A stretch of DNA of 64,000 nt from Lentibacillus persicus. Its GTDB lineage: Bacteria > Bacillota > Bacilli > Bacillales > Amphibacillaceae. The stretch spans positions 1 through 64,000 of the forward strand of contig NZ_FOMR01000011.1 of NCBI RefSeq assembly GCF_900112705.1. The letters run 5' to 3'. A model generated the notes under the pieces. That model saw only the letters and a list, made by a program, of their open reading frames with translations. It had not been told where the DNA came from and did no database searches. This document shows positions 42,974 through 51,813 of the stretch, one piece after another (position 1 is the first letter of the stretch; every line of letters starts with the position of its first letter). Both the position numbers and the translations under genes were made by a program.

Positions 42974-43735
42974 CTAATCCTGGTCTGAAACGCCCACGAG
43001 CTGCATGCGTTCGTTAAACAGGGTCGGGTACGACAAATACCCGAGCATAATGCTGGTGACGACAGCGGTAGTCAGCAAAAGGAAAAGAATGAGCAATTGT
43101 AACAGAACCGCTTGTACCGGATCTGCGCCGGCAATAATTTGACCGCTCATCATTCCCGGGAGTTGCACAAGTCCGATTGTTTTCTGACTTTCAATGGTCG
43201 GGATCGTACTCGCCTGGATCGACTTTATAAGCTGAGAATGAATCGCCTGTTTGGGGGTGCCGCCCAGTGACAGGATCAGTTCAGTTTCGTTATGATGATC
43301 CTCAAGCTCAGAGGTGAAGCGATTCAGAAACAGAATGGCCAGGACCATCGAGTTACCGACCACCATGCCGCTGATTGGAATAATAAATTGTGCAGTAGCC
43401 GGTGTTATATTCAGTCCCAGCAAAATGGCTTGCGTGAGAACTTCCACGAAAATAAATGTTACAATAAGTTTCCAGATGATGCCTTTAATTGCAGCGCCTT
43501 TCCGCTGGGCATTGTGGGTTGCGGCAGCGATCATAAGCACAATCATCAACACAATGTAGATCATATTTTCCGAATCAAAGACAAACTGAAGGACATAGCC
43601 GACAGCAAGCAACTGGATGATCGAGCGAACAGCGGCGATAATCGTATCTTTTTCGAGTCCCAAGTTAAGTGTTTTTGATAAAACGATCGGAATAATTACG
43701 AATAATAGCGAGATTGCTAATGCCAGAAAGCTCAC
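42974..43735 (-). CDS. fetB: ABC transporter permease, FetB/YbbM family (metal export)
   Basis: This 253-residue membrane protein of the FetB (YbbM) family has about seven TM helices. Family segments include the start FLALAISLLFVIIPIVLSKTLNLGLEKDTIIAAVRSIIQLLAVGYVL, ISGMVVGNSMV, and TIGLVQLPGMMSGQIIAGADPVQAVLLQLLI. In E. coli FetAB exports iron under stress. It overlaps the ATPase gene by 4 nt. Confidence 0.92.
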   Translation of the reverse strand: MSFLALAISLLFVIIPIVLSKTLNLGLEKDTIIAAVRSIIQLLAVGYVLQFVFDSENMIYIVLMIVLMIAAATHNAQRKGAAIKGIIWKLIVTFIFVEVLTQAILLGLNITPATAQFIIPISGMVVGNSMVLAILFLNRFTSELEDHHNETELILSLGGTPKQAIHSQLIKSIQASTIPTIESQKTIGLVQLPGMMSGQIIAGADPVQAVLLQLLILFLLLTTAVVTSIMLGYLSYPTLFNERMQLVGVSDQD

Positions 43736-44460
43736 TCAATTTCACCTCGCACAAATTGTTTGACTCTCTCGTGTTGTGGGTCCTTCAAAAAGCTGCTTTC
43801 TCCTTCTTCTACAAGTTCACCGTCCATCATGACCCATGTCTGATGTCCGATTTCCATCGCCTGCTGGAGACTGTGTGTAATCCATAAAATGGTTGTGCCG
43901 TATTCCTGATTAATGCGGCTGATAAGCTTTTCGATATCCTGGCGGGACACGCTGTCCAAAGAAGATGTAATCTCATCAAGCAGGAGAATATCCGGCTGAT
44001 TCACGAGTGTTCGGGCTATGGATAACTTTTGCTGCTGCCCCCCGGATAAATCCTTTGTTTTTTTATCGAGAGCGATATCGTTTAAGCTAACAAGGCTGAG
44101 CAATTCTATTGCACGTTTATCTGATAATGACTCTCCACGCAGTTTTAACGGAAGGTCAAGGTTTTCCCGGACGGTTCCACTGACCATGGTCGCATTTTGA
44201 AGTGCAATGCCAACTTTTCGGCGCAATTGAACGGGTTCATAGCTGTCGATTGGGTTTCCGTGGACTTTAATACTGCCGGAGTCGGGTGATTGAAGCCCGT
44301 TGCACAACTTAAAGAGCGTTGTTTTCCCGGCACCTGATGGACCGACAACGGTAGTGATTTTCCCTTCCAGAACCTCGCCTGAAACATTCTTTAAGATATG
44401 TACACCGTCAGTTGTATAGTTTACATTGTTGAGCGTTATAGCGCTTGTTGCATCCTTCAT
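43732..44460 (-). CDS. fetA: ABC transporter ATP-binding protein, FetA/YbbL family
   Basis: This ATPase of 242 residues pairs with the FetB-like permease. Walker A is GPSGAGKTT, the signature LSGGQQQKLSIARTL, Walker B LLLDEIT and the switch His is in LWITHSLQQ. ATG at 44460 is preferred over a GTG at 44469, which sits too close to the AAGGATG site. A role in iron (or other metal) export is inferred from the family. Confidence 0.91.
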   Translation of the reverse strand: MKDATSAITLNNVNYTTDGVHILKNVSGEVLEGKITTVVGPSGAGKTTLFKLCNGLQSPDSGSIKVHGNPIDSYEPVQLRRKVGIALQNATMVSGTVRENLDLPLKLRGESLSDKRAIELLSLVSLNDIALDKKTKDLSGGQQQKLSIARTLVNQPDILLLDEITSSLDSVSRQDIEKLISRINQEYGTTILWITHSLQQAMEIGHQTWVMMDGELVEEGESSFLKDPQHERVKQFVRGEIE

Positions 44461-44575
44461 CCGTGTCACATCCTTTAGTATGTCCTGGATAATTCCTTCC
44501 CTATTATATCTAATCCATAACGGTTTTGCTTATATAAAATAAACATGGAAGGCCAATGCAGCTGCTGAAGCACGT

Positions 44576-45076
44576 TCAGGCAAAGTTTTCTTCATTATTA
44601 TTAAATTTTTTTAACAGCAACAATCGGATGATATTGCCGATAATCAGCCCTGCCGGCAGTCCCCCGGCCATAGGAAGCCACATAGGGCCAATCAGCTGGC
44701 CGAAAAGGGTAAAAGTTGGTGAGAAGATTAGTCCAACGGTCACAAAATAGGCAGAAAATACAAAAGGCACGTACGCATAGGGCTTGCTTTCGCCTCTCCC
44801 ATCCTTATACGCATCCCACATTGCAAAGAAATAAAGACATGGATAGAACATCAGCCATCCATAGTTCGTCTGGTTGACAGCTTCTTGAATTTGACCGTTA
44901 AAACTTAATAAAATGATGGTGTTGAAATTTCCCATAACATTTACAATAAATTCGAGTGTAATAAACAGAATGCCCTTAATATACCGCTCATTCAGTAGCT
45001 GACCAAACCCGGGCAGTGCGATACTCCATAGCAGCAATTCAAGTTTGCCTCTGTCTTTTCCTCTAAATTTTTCCAT
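44576..45076 (-). CDS. Multi-pass membrane protein with TM2-like motif
   Basis: This protein of 166 residues has about four TM helices. The segment WSIALPGFGQLLNERYIKGILFITLEF is like the Pro-Gly...Gly-Gln...Tyr pattern of TM2-type domains. A second hydrophobic half contains GGLPAGLIIGNIIRLL. ATG at 45076 is chosen from GAGAGGTAG 4-5 nt upstream. No function can be given. Confidence 0.75.
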   Translation of the reverse strand: MEKFRGKDRGKLELLLWSIALPGFGQLLNERYIKGILFITLEFIVNVMGNFNTIILLSFNGQIQEAVNQTNYGWLMFYPCLYFFAMWDAYKDGRGESKPYAYVPFVFSAYFVTVGLIFSPTFTLFGQLIGPMWLPMAGGLPAGLIIGNIIRLLLLKKFNNNEENFA

Positions 45077-45385
45077 TTGTCTACCTCTCGGAGCAAAAAT
45101 TTTTCCGGATAAAAAGTATAAATCCGGGTGACGTTGATACATACGAAGAGTGTCTGATTTAGCATATTAAGGAGGGCAAAACTGAGGAATCATTATGTAT
45201 TCTCCTTTCATACGATGGCGCCATTCAGACAGTTGTACCGATCATTTAAAAATGTTTCTGCACGATTAGTTTGGCATTAATGACAACTCCTATACTAATT
45301 AGACGAGCAAAACATTGGATTGGGATATGACAACATCGGCAATACCGGGACAGCATGATACAATAAACAGAAGGAATGAAAATAG
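45077..45385. other. Intergenic region between membrane protein and amidase genes
   Basis: No convincing gene was found in these 309 bp. A 23-codon frame from an ATG at about 45195 follows AAGGAGGG, but it shows no recognisable sequence. TATACT at about 45291 could be the -10 of the amidase promoter. Confidence 0.45.
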
Positions 45386-46876
45386 ATGAATTTGAAAACA
45401 TATATGACAATGGACGCAACCGATATCGCGGAACTTATTCGGATGAAAGAAGTCACACCAGGGGAATTTCTTAAACTTGCTTTCCGGCGGCTTGAGGAGG
45501 TCAATCCCGAATTGAATGCTGTCGTTCATGGCCGCAGAGAGAGGGTTATGATTGAGTCTGAAAGGTATAGGGAAAATCAGCCTTTTTCAGGTGTCCCGAT
45601 GCTCCTGAAAAATCTTTCGCAGGGCGTTGCGGGGGAATATATGACGTCTTCCTCGAAATTAATGAAAAATGTGATCAGTCAGCACGATTCGAACTTTGTC
45701 AGAAAATTGCGTGATGCCGGATTTTTGTTTATGGGGCATACGAATACACCCGAATTCGGCTTAAAAAATATAACAGAGCCTGAAGTTTACGGTCCGACAC
45801 ACAATCCGTGGAACACGGCTCATTCACCGGGAGGATCCAGCGGTGGTGCAGCCGCCGCAATTGCGTCAAGTGTTGTGCCGGTTGCCGGTGCAAGTGATGG
45901 AGGCGGCTCAATTCGCATACCTGCTTCATTTACCGGTTTGTTCGGCCTGAAACCAACGCGCGGAAGAACACCTGTAGGGCCTGGTTCAGGCCGGCAATGG
46001 CAAGGTGCGGCTATTGGATTCGTGCTGAGCCGGAGCGTCCGTGACAGTGCAGCACTGCTTGATATTTTGCAGACAGTACAGCCTGAAGCAGCATTCCAGA
46101 CACCGCTATTTCCAGGGAAGTATACAACGCATGCTCAACTCCCATTTGATAAACCTGTCAGAATTGCTTATACGACAAAATCCCCCGTCGGCACGCCGGT
46201 TTCAAATGACGCGCGTGAAGCGGTTCTTAAAACAGTAAACTGGCTGGAAAAAGAGGGTTATAACGTGGAAGAAAAAGAGCACGATGTTGACGGGGTAACG
46301 CTAATGAAAGATTATTACATGATGAACAGTGGCGAGATTTCGGCCCTCACAGCACAGTTGGAACACTCACTCGACAGAACTCTGACCCCTGATGATGTCG
46401 AACTGGAAACGTGGCTGCTTCACAAAGCGGGTAAGTCCGTGTCGGCAGCCGACTTTTCACGAAGTCTTGCCTCATGGGATGCTGCAGCGGCAAAAATGGA
46501 AGCATTTCACCGTACATATGACTTTTTTATCACGCCTGCTTCGGCATACACAGCACCGAAAGTAGGTGAGCTCACGTATTCACAGTCTGAACAGGCTGAG
46601 TGGCGAGATAAAATGGAGCGAGCGGATAAAGACAAACAGCAAACTATTATCTGGGATCTCTTTTTGCCGAGTCTCACGTATACACCATATACACAGCTTG
46701 CTAATCTAACAGGTCAGCCGGCAATGTCTGTTCCTGTACATAAAGCTTCCAATGGCCTGCCGTTAGGCGTCCAGGTGGTAGCGTCGAAAGGGAAAGAGGA
46801 CATGCTGTTAAAGCTTGCCCGCCAAATGGAACAATCTGATTTATGGGAAGGCTTAAAAGGGCTTCTGCCTTATTAA
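45386..46876 (+). CDS. Amidase (amidase signature family)
   Basis: This 496-residue amidase-signature enzyme has the Ser-cisSer-Lys triad: Lys75 (GVPMLLKNL), Ser151 (or 152) in PGGSSGGAAAAIAS and Ser175 in DGGGSIRIPAS. The residue after Lys75 is Asn rather than the common Asp. The C-terminal LANLTGQPAMSVPV segment is typical. It hydrolyses a carboxamide of unknown nature; a GatA role is unlikely because gatB and gatC are absent. GAAGGAATG precedes the start region. It ends at a terminator before the proteasome-like gene. Confidence 0.9.
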   Translation: MNLKTYMTMDATDIAELIRMKEVTPGEFLKLAFRRLEEVNPELNAVVHGRRERVMIESERYRENQPFSGVPMLLKNLSQGVAGEYMTSSSKLMKNVISQHDSNFVRKLRDAGFLFMGHTNTPEFGLKNITEPEVYGPTHNPWNTAHSPGGSSGGAAAAIASSVVPVAGASDGGGSIRIPASFTGLFGLKPTRGRTPVGPGSGRQWQGAAIGFVLSRSVRDSAALLDILQTVQPEAAFQTPLFPGKYTTHAQLPFDKPVRIAYTTKSPVGTPVSNDAREAVLKTVNWLEKEGYNVEEKEHDVDGVTLMKDYYMMNSGEISALTAQLEHSLDRTLTPDDVELETWLLHKAGKSVSAADFSRSLASWDAAAAKMEAFHRTYDFFITPASAYTAPKVGELTYSQSEQAEWRDKMERADKDKQQTIIWDLFLPSLTYTPYTQLANLTGQPAMSVPVHKASNGLPLGVQVVASKGKEDMLLKLARQMEQSDLWEGLKGLLPY

Positions 46877-46923
46877 TTAAGAATCCTGACAGTCCCCCGT
46901 CCGGCCCGATTCGATTGGGACAC

Positions 46924-46957
46924 ACACTACGCTTTGTTTGCGCGTAGTGTCTTTTTG
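46924..46957 (+). terminator. Rho-independent terminator after the amidase gene
   Basis: ACACTACGC (46924-46932) pairs with GCGTAGTGT (46942-46950) and is followed by CTTTTTG. Confidence 0.9.
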
Positions 46958-47009
46958 TTTTATTAAGCGTTTAATGTGATACACATCCACTAAGGAGGAT
47001 GTGAGCGAA

Positions 47010-48251
47010 ATGACAGCAGAAGTAGCTATATTGAATAAGTCAGGTCTCGCACTTGCAGCGGACAGCGCAATCACAAGTGGAAAAGACGGCGTACGAAAAA
47101 TATATAATTCAGCTAATAAATTATTTTCGCTTTCCAGAAACCATTCTGTTGGTGTTATGGTTTACGGCGCCGCCTCCTTTATGGAAGTGCCCTGGGGCGT
47201 GATTATTAAAGCGTACCGGGATTATTTAGGAGAGCGGACATTCGATTATCTGCCACACTATGTGGATGATTTTTTGGATTTTCTCCGTAAAGATGATAGA
47301 TTCAGAAAACCCGAGATTGAAGAGATTATCGTTTATCGATCTTTCTCTGACTTATTAAAACGGATTGTTAGAGAAACGGAAGAAGAATTGGCTCCGGACG
47401 AAGAACCGGTTCGATCAACGCAGCTGTTGATGAAGAAGGTCCAGCATCAGCTTGATACCTTTAAGCAGCAACAGGATTGGCTGGACCTGGAATTTCCGTC
47501 GTTTCGAGAATCATTTATGTCGGTCATCAGGGAAGTAAGGGAAGAGGTCATCCTGCATGAAACGGCTGATGATTTTGACGAGATGTTGTGTGAACTTGCC
47601 TTTGAAACGGTTAAATCGGATTATTTCAGTCTTGGAAGTACAGGGCTCGTTTTTACTGGTTATGGAGAGCAAGAGATTTTCCCTCATTTGGTGAATTACC
47701 GTCTGGAGGGATTTATAAATGGCCAATTAAAGTATAAAGAATTAAACGATAAAGAAATCAGTTATACGTCAGATGATAAGGCCGGCACTGCTGCTGTATT
47801 ACCGTTTGGCCAGCGTGAAATGGTGGATTCTTTTATGTATGGAATTGAGCCGGCTATAGCGGATACTATTTTTAGTATTGTCAGAGAGGTGCTGGATGAT
47901 TATCCGCAGCAAATGAAACGCTATCTTAATATTGATTTAACAGATGAGCAAGTTAATGCCCAAAAAGAATTGGGTAAAGACATATATGATTCGATTCAGA
48001 CAGCCGTATCTGAATATCAGCAGGCCAACTATATAGAACCTTTATTGGGGATTGTACGGTCTTTGCCCAAAGAGGAACTGGCCGAAATGGCTGAAGCCCT
48101 TATCAATCTTACGTCTTTCAAGCGGCGTCTGAGCAGGGTTACCGAATCTGTCGGCCCTCCTATTGATGTAGCAGTCATAACGAAAGGAGATGGTTTCATT
48201 TGGATGAAACGAAAACATTATATCGATGCTGAAATCAATGCATATGATTAA
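47010..48251 (+). CDS. Proteasome-like Ntn-hydrolase-fold protein, extended, uncharacterised
   Basis: This 413-residue protein begins Met-Thr-Ala-Glu-Val. With the Met removed, Thr1 is followed by LNKSGLALAAD, placing Asp at 17, as in proteasome beta subunits and HslV (Thr1, Asp17, Lys33). RKIYNSANKLF supplies the Lys (residue 29) in the KIF/KIY context of Lys33, with a 4-residue shortening. GVMVYGAASFM matches the next strand. The fold seems split by a charged helical insertion (about 85-200) and resumes at LGSTGLVFTGYG, ending with VGPPIDVAVITKGDGFIWMKRKHY. Classical subunits have about 180-240 residues. ATG at 47010 is chosen because it exposes Thr; AAGGAGG is 11 nt upstream, and a GTG at 47001 lies too near. 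Peptidase activity is inference. A 56-codon gene follows after 32 bp. Confidence 0.8.
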   Translation: MTAEVAILNKSGLALAADSAITSGKDGVRKIYNSANKLFSLSRNHSVGVMVYGAASFMEVPWGVIIKAYRDYLGERTFDYLPHYVDDFLDFLRKDDRFRKPEIEEIIVYRSFSDLLKRIVRETEEELAPDEEPVRSTQLLMKKVQHQLDTFKQQQDWLDLEFPSFRESFMSVIREVREEVILHETADDFDEMLCELAFETVKSDYFSLGSTGLVFTGYGEQEIFPHLVNYRLEGFINGQLKYKELNDKEISYTSDDKAGTAAVLPFGQREMVDSFMYGIEPAIADTIFSIVREVLDDYPQQMKRYLNIDLTDEQVNAQKELGKDIYDSIQTAVSEYQQANYIEPLLGIVRSLPKEELAEMAEALINLTSFKRRLSRVTESVGPPIDVAVITKGDGFIWMKRKHYIDAEINAYD

Positions 48252-48283
48252 ATAGCGCTATTAGCGAAGGGAGGCGGGAAGGC

Positions 48284-48454
48284 ATGGCGAAAAAGGAGAG
48301 ACCGGATAAGCAGACGTTCTTCAATCTGACAGGACAAGACCGTTTGGAATTTGATCTGGAGGACGAGCCCAAGCACAAAAAGGATGAAGCGATTGACAGG
48401 GTGTTTCGGAAATTGCACGAAAAGTTTGAGGAAACCAGGGATAAGGATGTTTAA
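48284..48454 (+). CDS. Small hydrophilic protein of 56 residues, unknown
   Basis: This small frame codes a charged protein (MAKKERPDKQTFFNLTGQD, then LEFDLEDEPKHKKDEAID, RVFRKLHEKFEETRDKDV). It has a short conserved-looking core and a predicted C-terminal amphipathic helix. GGGAGGCGGG lies just upstream of the ATG, and the gap to the proteasome-like gene is only 32 bp, so the two are probably co-transcribed. No family was recognised. It could be a partner or regulator of the upstream protein; this is inference from position only. Confidence 0.6.
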   Translation: MAKKERPDKQTFFNLTGQDRLEFDLEDEPKHKKDEAIDRVFRKLHEKFEETRDKDV

Positions 48455-48620
48455 AAATTAAATACCGTGGTATCCCACCTGCAGGATGGTTTCATCCAAG
48501 CCAATTATAAAGGGGTTTTTCTATTAGCTGGAAATAGAATCGGGAGTTTAAAAAGAGCTTAGAAGTGAAATTAGTCTACTGCAGGCCGAAAGAAAAGAAC
48601 TCTGAAAGGAGATGTTAAAG

Positions 48621-48851
48621 ATGGCTAAGAAGAACAATAATAAAAACAACAACAAAATGTCTCTGGAAGAAGCAGGACAAAAAGGCGGCAACACAACAGC
48701 TCGCAACCACGATCAGGAATTTTATGAAGAGATTGGCCAAAAAGGCGGGAAAACAACATCCCGCAATCATGACCAGGAATTCTATGAAGAGATTGGCCAA
48801 AAGGGCGGCAATGAACGTGCCCGACAAAATAACAACAACAATTCCAAATAA
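48621..48851 (+). CDS. KGG-repeat general stress protein, short paralogue (GsiB/YciG-like)
   Basis: This hydrophilic protein of 76 residues has three GQKGG motifs about 20 residues apart (SLEEAGQKGGNTTARNHDQE, FYEEIGQKGGKTTSRNHDQE, FYEEIGQKGGNERARQ). This is the stress-induced KGG repeat of GsiB and YciG, thought to be LEA-like and disordered, with roles in desiccation or osmotic protection. ATG at 48621 lies 9 nt after AAAGGAG, the same spacing as in its neighbour; the ATG at 48612 abuts the site. An Asn/Lys-rich head and tail flank the repeats. Confidence 0.9.
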   Translation: MAKKNNNKNNNKMSLEEAGQKGGNTTARNHDQEFYEEIGQKGGKTTSRNHDQEFYEEIGQKGGNERARQNNNNNSK

Positions 48852-48918
48852 CATGTTTAAAACACTCGATAGATTTGGAATGGTTAAGTAGAAATTGAAT
48901 TGAAAGGAGCGATTAAAG

Positions 48919-49383
48919 ATGGCTAAGAACAATGAGAAGAATAACAGAATGAGTCGTGAAGAAGCAGGTCAAAAGGGCGGAAACACAACAGCTCGCAACC
49001 ACGATCAGGAATTTTATGAAGAGATCGGTCAAAAAGGCGGGAAAACAACGTCCCGCAACCATGATCAGGAATTCTATGAAGAGATTGGCCAAAAAGGCGG
49101 AAACACAACATCCCGCGAACATGATCAGGAATTCTATGAAGAGATTGGCCAAAAAGGCGGAAACACAACATCCCGCGAACATGACCAGGAATTCTATGAA
49201 GAAATTGGTCAAAAAGGCGGAAACACAACATCCCGCAATCATGACCAGGAATTCTATGAAGAGATCGGTCAAAAAGGCGGGGAAACAACATCCCGCGAAC
49301 ATGACCAGGAATTCTATGAGGAAATTGGTCAAAAAGGTGGGGAAAGAAGGTCCCGCCAATCAAAGAGTAATAGAAACTCCTAA
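48919..49383 (+). CDS. KGG-repeat general stress protein, long paralogue (GsiB-like)
   Basis: This 154-residue protein has seven GQKGG motifs at an exact 20-residue period (unit of the type RNHDQEFYEEIGQKGGNTTS). The encoding DNA repeats every 60 bp from about 48960 to 49345 with very few changes, so copy number can change by slippage or recombination. It is a paralogue of the gene 67 bp upstream, with a nearly identical start region. GTTTAA at about 48854 with GGAATG 16 bp further is a weak resemblance to a sigma-B promoter. LEA-like stress protection is inferred from the family. Confidence 0.92.
   Translation: MAKNNEKNNRMSREEAGQKGGNTTARNHDQEFYEEIGQKGGKTTSRNHDQEFYEEIGQKGGNTTSREHDQEFYEEIGQKGGNTTSREHDQEFYEEIGQKGGNTTSRNHDQEFYEEIGQKGGETTSREHDQEFYEEIGQKGGERRSRQSKSNRNS
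48960..49345 (+). repeat. 60-bp near-identical direct repeats within the long KGG gene
   Basis: Six to seven consecutive 60-bp units, each encoding one 20-residue KGG repeat, differ at only a few positions, for example in GCAACC, GCAATC or GCGAAC codons. Two related units lie in the short paralogue at 48.68-48.80 kb. Confidence 0.92.
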
Positions 49384-49419
49384 TATCTAGAAAGTAACAG
49401 AAGATTAATATTAAGTCAA

Positions 49420-49451
49420 GAAGGAAGGGGATTTTCTCTCCTTCCTTTTTT
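49420..49451 (+). terminator. Rho-independent terminator after the KGG genes
   Basis: AAGGAAGGGGA pairs with TCTCCTTCCTT and is followed by TTTTTG. It closes the stress-protein transcript. Confidence 0.9.
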
Positions 49452-49585
49452 GTATTGTATAAACGTTTGGGAGCCGGGTATAATTGATAAGAATAGGTTA
49501 TAAAAACATTAAGGATGTTTTTACTTCACACACTATTTCTAGTATAGTTAAAAATGAATAGTTCATTGGGAGGAGCAGACTGGAT

Positions 49586-50548
49586 ATGCAGGATACTGCC
49601 ATAAATAATGAAAAGATTAAAAGAGTTCTGGATAATATAAATAAAGTCATGATTGGCAAAGAGGAAGAAGCGATGCTCAGTCTTGTAGCATTGCTGGCTC
49701 AAGGGCATGTTCTGCTTGAAGATGTGCCGGGTGTCGGTAAAACGATGCTCGTCCGGACACTGGCTAAATCATTAGACTGTGATTTTAGAAGAATACAATT
49801 CACCCCCGATTTACTCCCGGCGGATGTAACGGGAGTATCGATTTATAATCCCAAAGAGATGGAATTCGAGTTTCGCTCAGGTCCGATTCTCGGCAATATT
49901 GTACTGGCGGATGAAATTAACCGGACTTCCCCAAAAACACAATCAGCATTGCTTGAAGGCATGGAGGAGAATAATGTCACGGTTGATGGCAATACGATTC
50001 CCCTGAAAAAGCCTTTCTTTGTTATGGCAACACAAAATCCGATTGAATATGAAGGAACATACCCGCTGCCGGAAGCTCAACTTGATCGATTTATTTTAAA
50101 AATGAAAATGGGGTATCCGACAGCTGAACAGGAAATGAATATGCTTGAGCGGACATCCAAAAGCCATCCAATAGACAGCATATCGGCAGTAATGGACCGT
50201 GAGGAGTTAATAGCGGTTCAGGAAGCAATCAAAGATGTTTATATCGATTGGAGCGTCCAGCGTTATATTATTAATCTAGTAACTGCCACAAGAGAAGATA
50301 GTGCGGTCTATTTAGGTGTCAGTCCACGTGGTTCAATCGCATTGATGAAAACAGCAAAAGCCTATGCCTATGTCCAGGGCCGTGATTATGTGTTGCCGGA
50401 TGACGTTAAATATTTAGCGCCATACGTGTTGGCACACCGGCTTATTTTAAATGCTGAGGCTAAATATGATGGTCTGACACCTGATTCAGTCATTGAAAAT
50501 ATCATCCAACTGACACATATCCCAATTCGAAGGGAATTTAATTCATGA
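49586..50548 (+). CDS. MoxR-family AAA+ ATPase (YeaC-like)
   Basis: This 320-residue AAA+ ATPase of the MoxR group has Walker [10 protein letters not shown] (about residues 46-54), Walker B ILADEINR, sensor 1 ATQNP and a C-terminal lid with [10 protein letters not shown]. MoxR proteins act as chaperones with DUF58/VWA partners. It is the first gene of a three-gene set (MoxR, DUF58, transglutaminase) whose order upstream of guaA equals yeaC-yeaD-yebA of B. subtilis. GGGAGGAG precedes the start; it overlaps the next gene by 4 nt. Confidence 0.94.
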   Translation: MQDTAINNEKIKRVLDNINKVMIGKEEEAMLSLVALLAQGHVLLEDVPGVGKTMLVRTLAKSLDCDFRRIQFTPDLLPADVTGVSIYNPKEMEFEFRSGPILGNIVLADEINRTSPKTQSALLEGMEENNVTVDGNTIPLKKPFFVMATQNPIEYEGTYPLPEAQLDRFILKMKMGYPTAEQEMNMLERTSKSHPIDSISAVMDREELIAVQEAIKDVYIDWSVQRYIINLVTATREDSAVYLGVSPRGSIALMKTAKAYAYVQGRDYVLPDDVKYLAPYVLAHRLILNAEAKYDGLTPDSVIENIIQLTHIPIRREFNS

Positions 50549-51813
50549 ACGGCACCATTCGATTCATTGGTAAACTGAGCTTTGTCGTATTTATGCTGCT
50601 GCTGTTATTTTCATTTGCGATGTTTCAGGGCGGCTTTGTCAGCTGGTTTCTTTTTTATGGTTCACTGCCAATTTTTTTATATCATATCGGCCTGTTGCTT
50701 TACCCGGTCAAAAAGTGGCATGTGAGCCGTACGCTCTCCCGCTATGTTGTGCGATCGGGTGACCGCGTACAGGTAACCCTTCGAATCAAACGCACCTTTC
50801 CATTCCCGTTATATTATTGTGTTATTGAAGAAATATTGCCTGATACATTACAACGAACTGATCACCCCGATGAAAGGTACCGTTATTTGGGCCGGCCTGA
50901 AAGAATGCATACAACCCGTCGTGTTAAAAAGATTACCTTCCCGGGATTTCGCCGAATGATTGAAATACCGTACGAAATAGAGGGCATCCCGAGAGGCGAA
51001 CATCAACTGCGGGCAGTCCGGATGCGGACCGGGGACGTATTCGGGATAGTGGCCAAAGAACATATTTTTCAAGTGGAAGATCAGATTGCAGCGTTTCCTA
51101 ACGAGCGTCCAGTTTCGATTTCAGAGCGGATTAACAGCTATGATCAAGGAGCCGCCTCTTCAAGGGCCATGAATTTAAAAAACACAAATGTTGCTTCCGG
51201 GATACGGGAATATACACCAGGCGATAAATTTTCCTGGATAGACTGGAAGCAGACTGCAAAGAAAAATACGGTCATCACGAAGGAATTTGAACAGGAAAAA
51301 AGCACGGATACATTAGTAGTGCTGGATGCCTGTTATAATGAAAGAATTAATGAACTGGCGTTTGAAAGCAGTGTTGAATTGACAATGTCACTTTTAGAAT
51401 CGATTCAACGACAGACTTCGCAGGCAAGCTTTTTGTCAATCGGGAGGGAGACCATTTATTTTCCACTCGATCATGACCCTGCCAAGAAAGATTGGATCAG
51501 AAGGCATTTAACTCGAATACAGCCGGGCGGTGAGGTTCCTTTTTCGGTTAAATTGCGCGAAGAAATCATGAAAATCGGTACAGGCGCCAATATGCTGCTT
51601 ATAACAACACAGATGGATCATGAATTTCCGAGGACAGTTAAACAGGTCAAGCTGCGGACGAAACAATTGGTTGTTATTTTTATTCAGGCACGCGAACTAA
51701 TATCACGAGACGAACAGGCTATGATTCGGCAGTTGCGGGGTGAGGGTACGGTTGTCAATGTGCTGTCTGAGGACGAATTGGCCCGTAAACTAATTGAGGT
51801 GAACATTGTATGA
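50545..51813 (+). CDS. DUF58 domain membrane protein (YeaD-like)
   Basis: This 422-residue protein has two N-terminal TM helices, a beta-rich domain and the DUF58/VWA-like core ([35 protein letters not shown], about residues 210-245, followed by VVLDA). It partners the MoxR ATPase encoded upstream. Start and stop overlap its neighbours by 4 nt each (ATGA type), showing tight translational coupling. Confidence 0.93.
   Translation: MNGTIRFIGKLSFVVFMLLLLFSFAMFQGGFVSWFLFYGSLPIFLYHIGLLLYPVKKWHVSRTLSRYVVRSGDRVQVTLRIKRTFPFPLYYCVIEEILPDTLQRTDHPDERYRYLGRPERMHTTRRVKKITFPGFRRMIEIPYEIEGIPRGEHQLRAVRMRTGDVFGIVAKEHIFQVEDQIAAFPNERPVSISERINSYDQGAASSRAMNLKNTNVASGIREYTPGDKFSWIDWKQTAKKNTVITKEFEQEKSTDTLVVLDACYNERINELAFESSVELTMSLLESIQRQTSQASFLSIGRETIYFPLDHDPAKKDWIRRHLTRIQPGGEVPFSVKLREEIMKIGTGANMLLITTQMDHEFPRTVKQVKLRTKQLVVIFIQARELISRDEQAMIRQLRGEGTVVNVLSEDELARKLIEVNIV

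Noticed and set aside
42700-43017. Several overlapping Cys/Arg-rich frames on both strands over the 20-bp array
   Set aside because: A 20-bp period runs through all three phases, so open frames appear by repetition. There is no ribosome site or family match.
45195-45266. A 23-codon frame after AAGGAGGG
   Set aside because: It is too short and without recognisable sequence; it may be chance.
45386-46876. GatA subunit of the tRNA amidotransferase
   Set aside because: gatB and gatC are not adjacent, and the residue next to the catalytic Lys differs from the common Asp.
48913-49363. Long open frames on the minus strand and in a second + frame across the KGG repeats
   Set aside because: They arise because the 60-bp repeat keeps alternative frames open; they lack ribosome sites and natural sequence, while the KGG frame is a known family.
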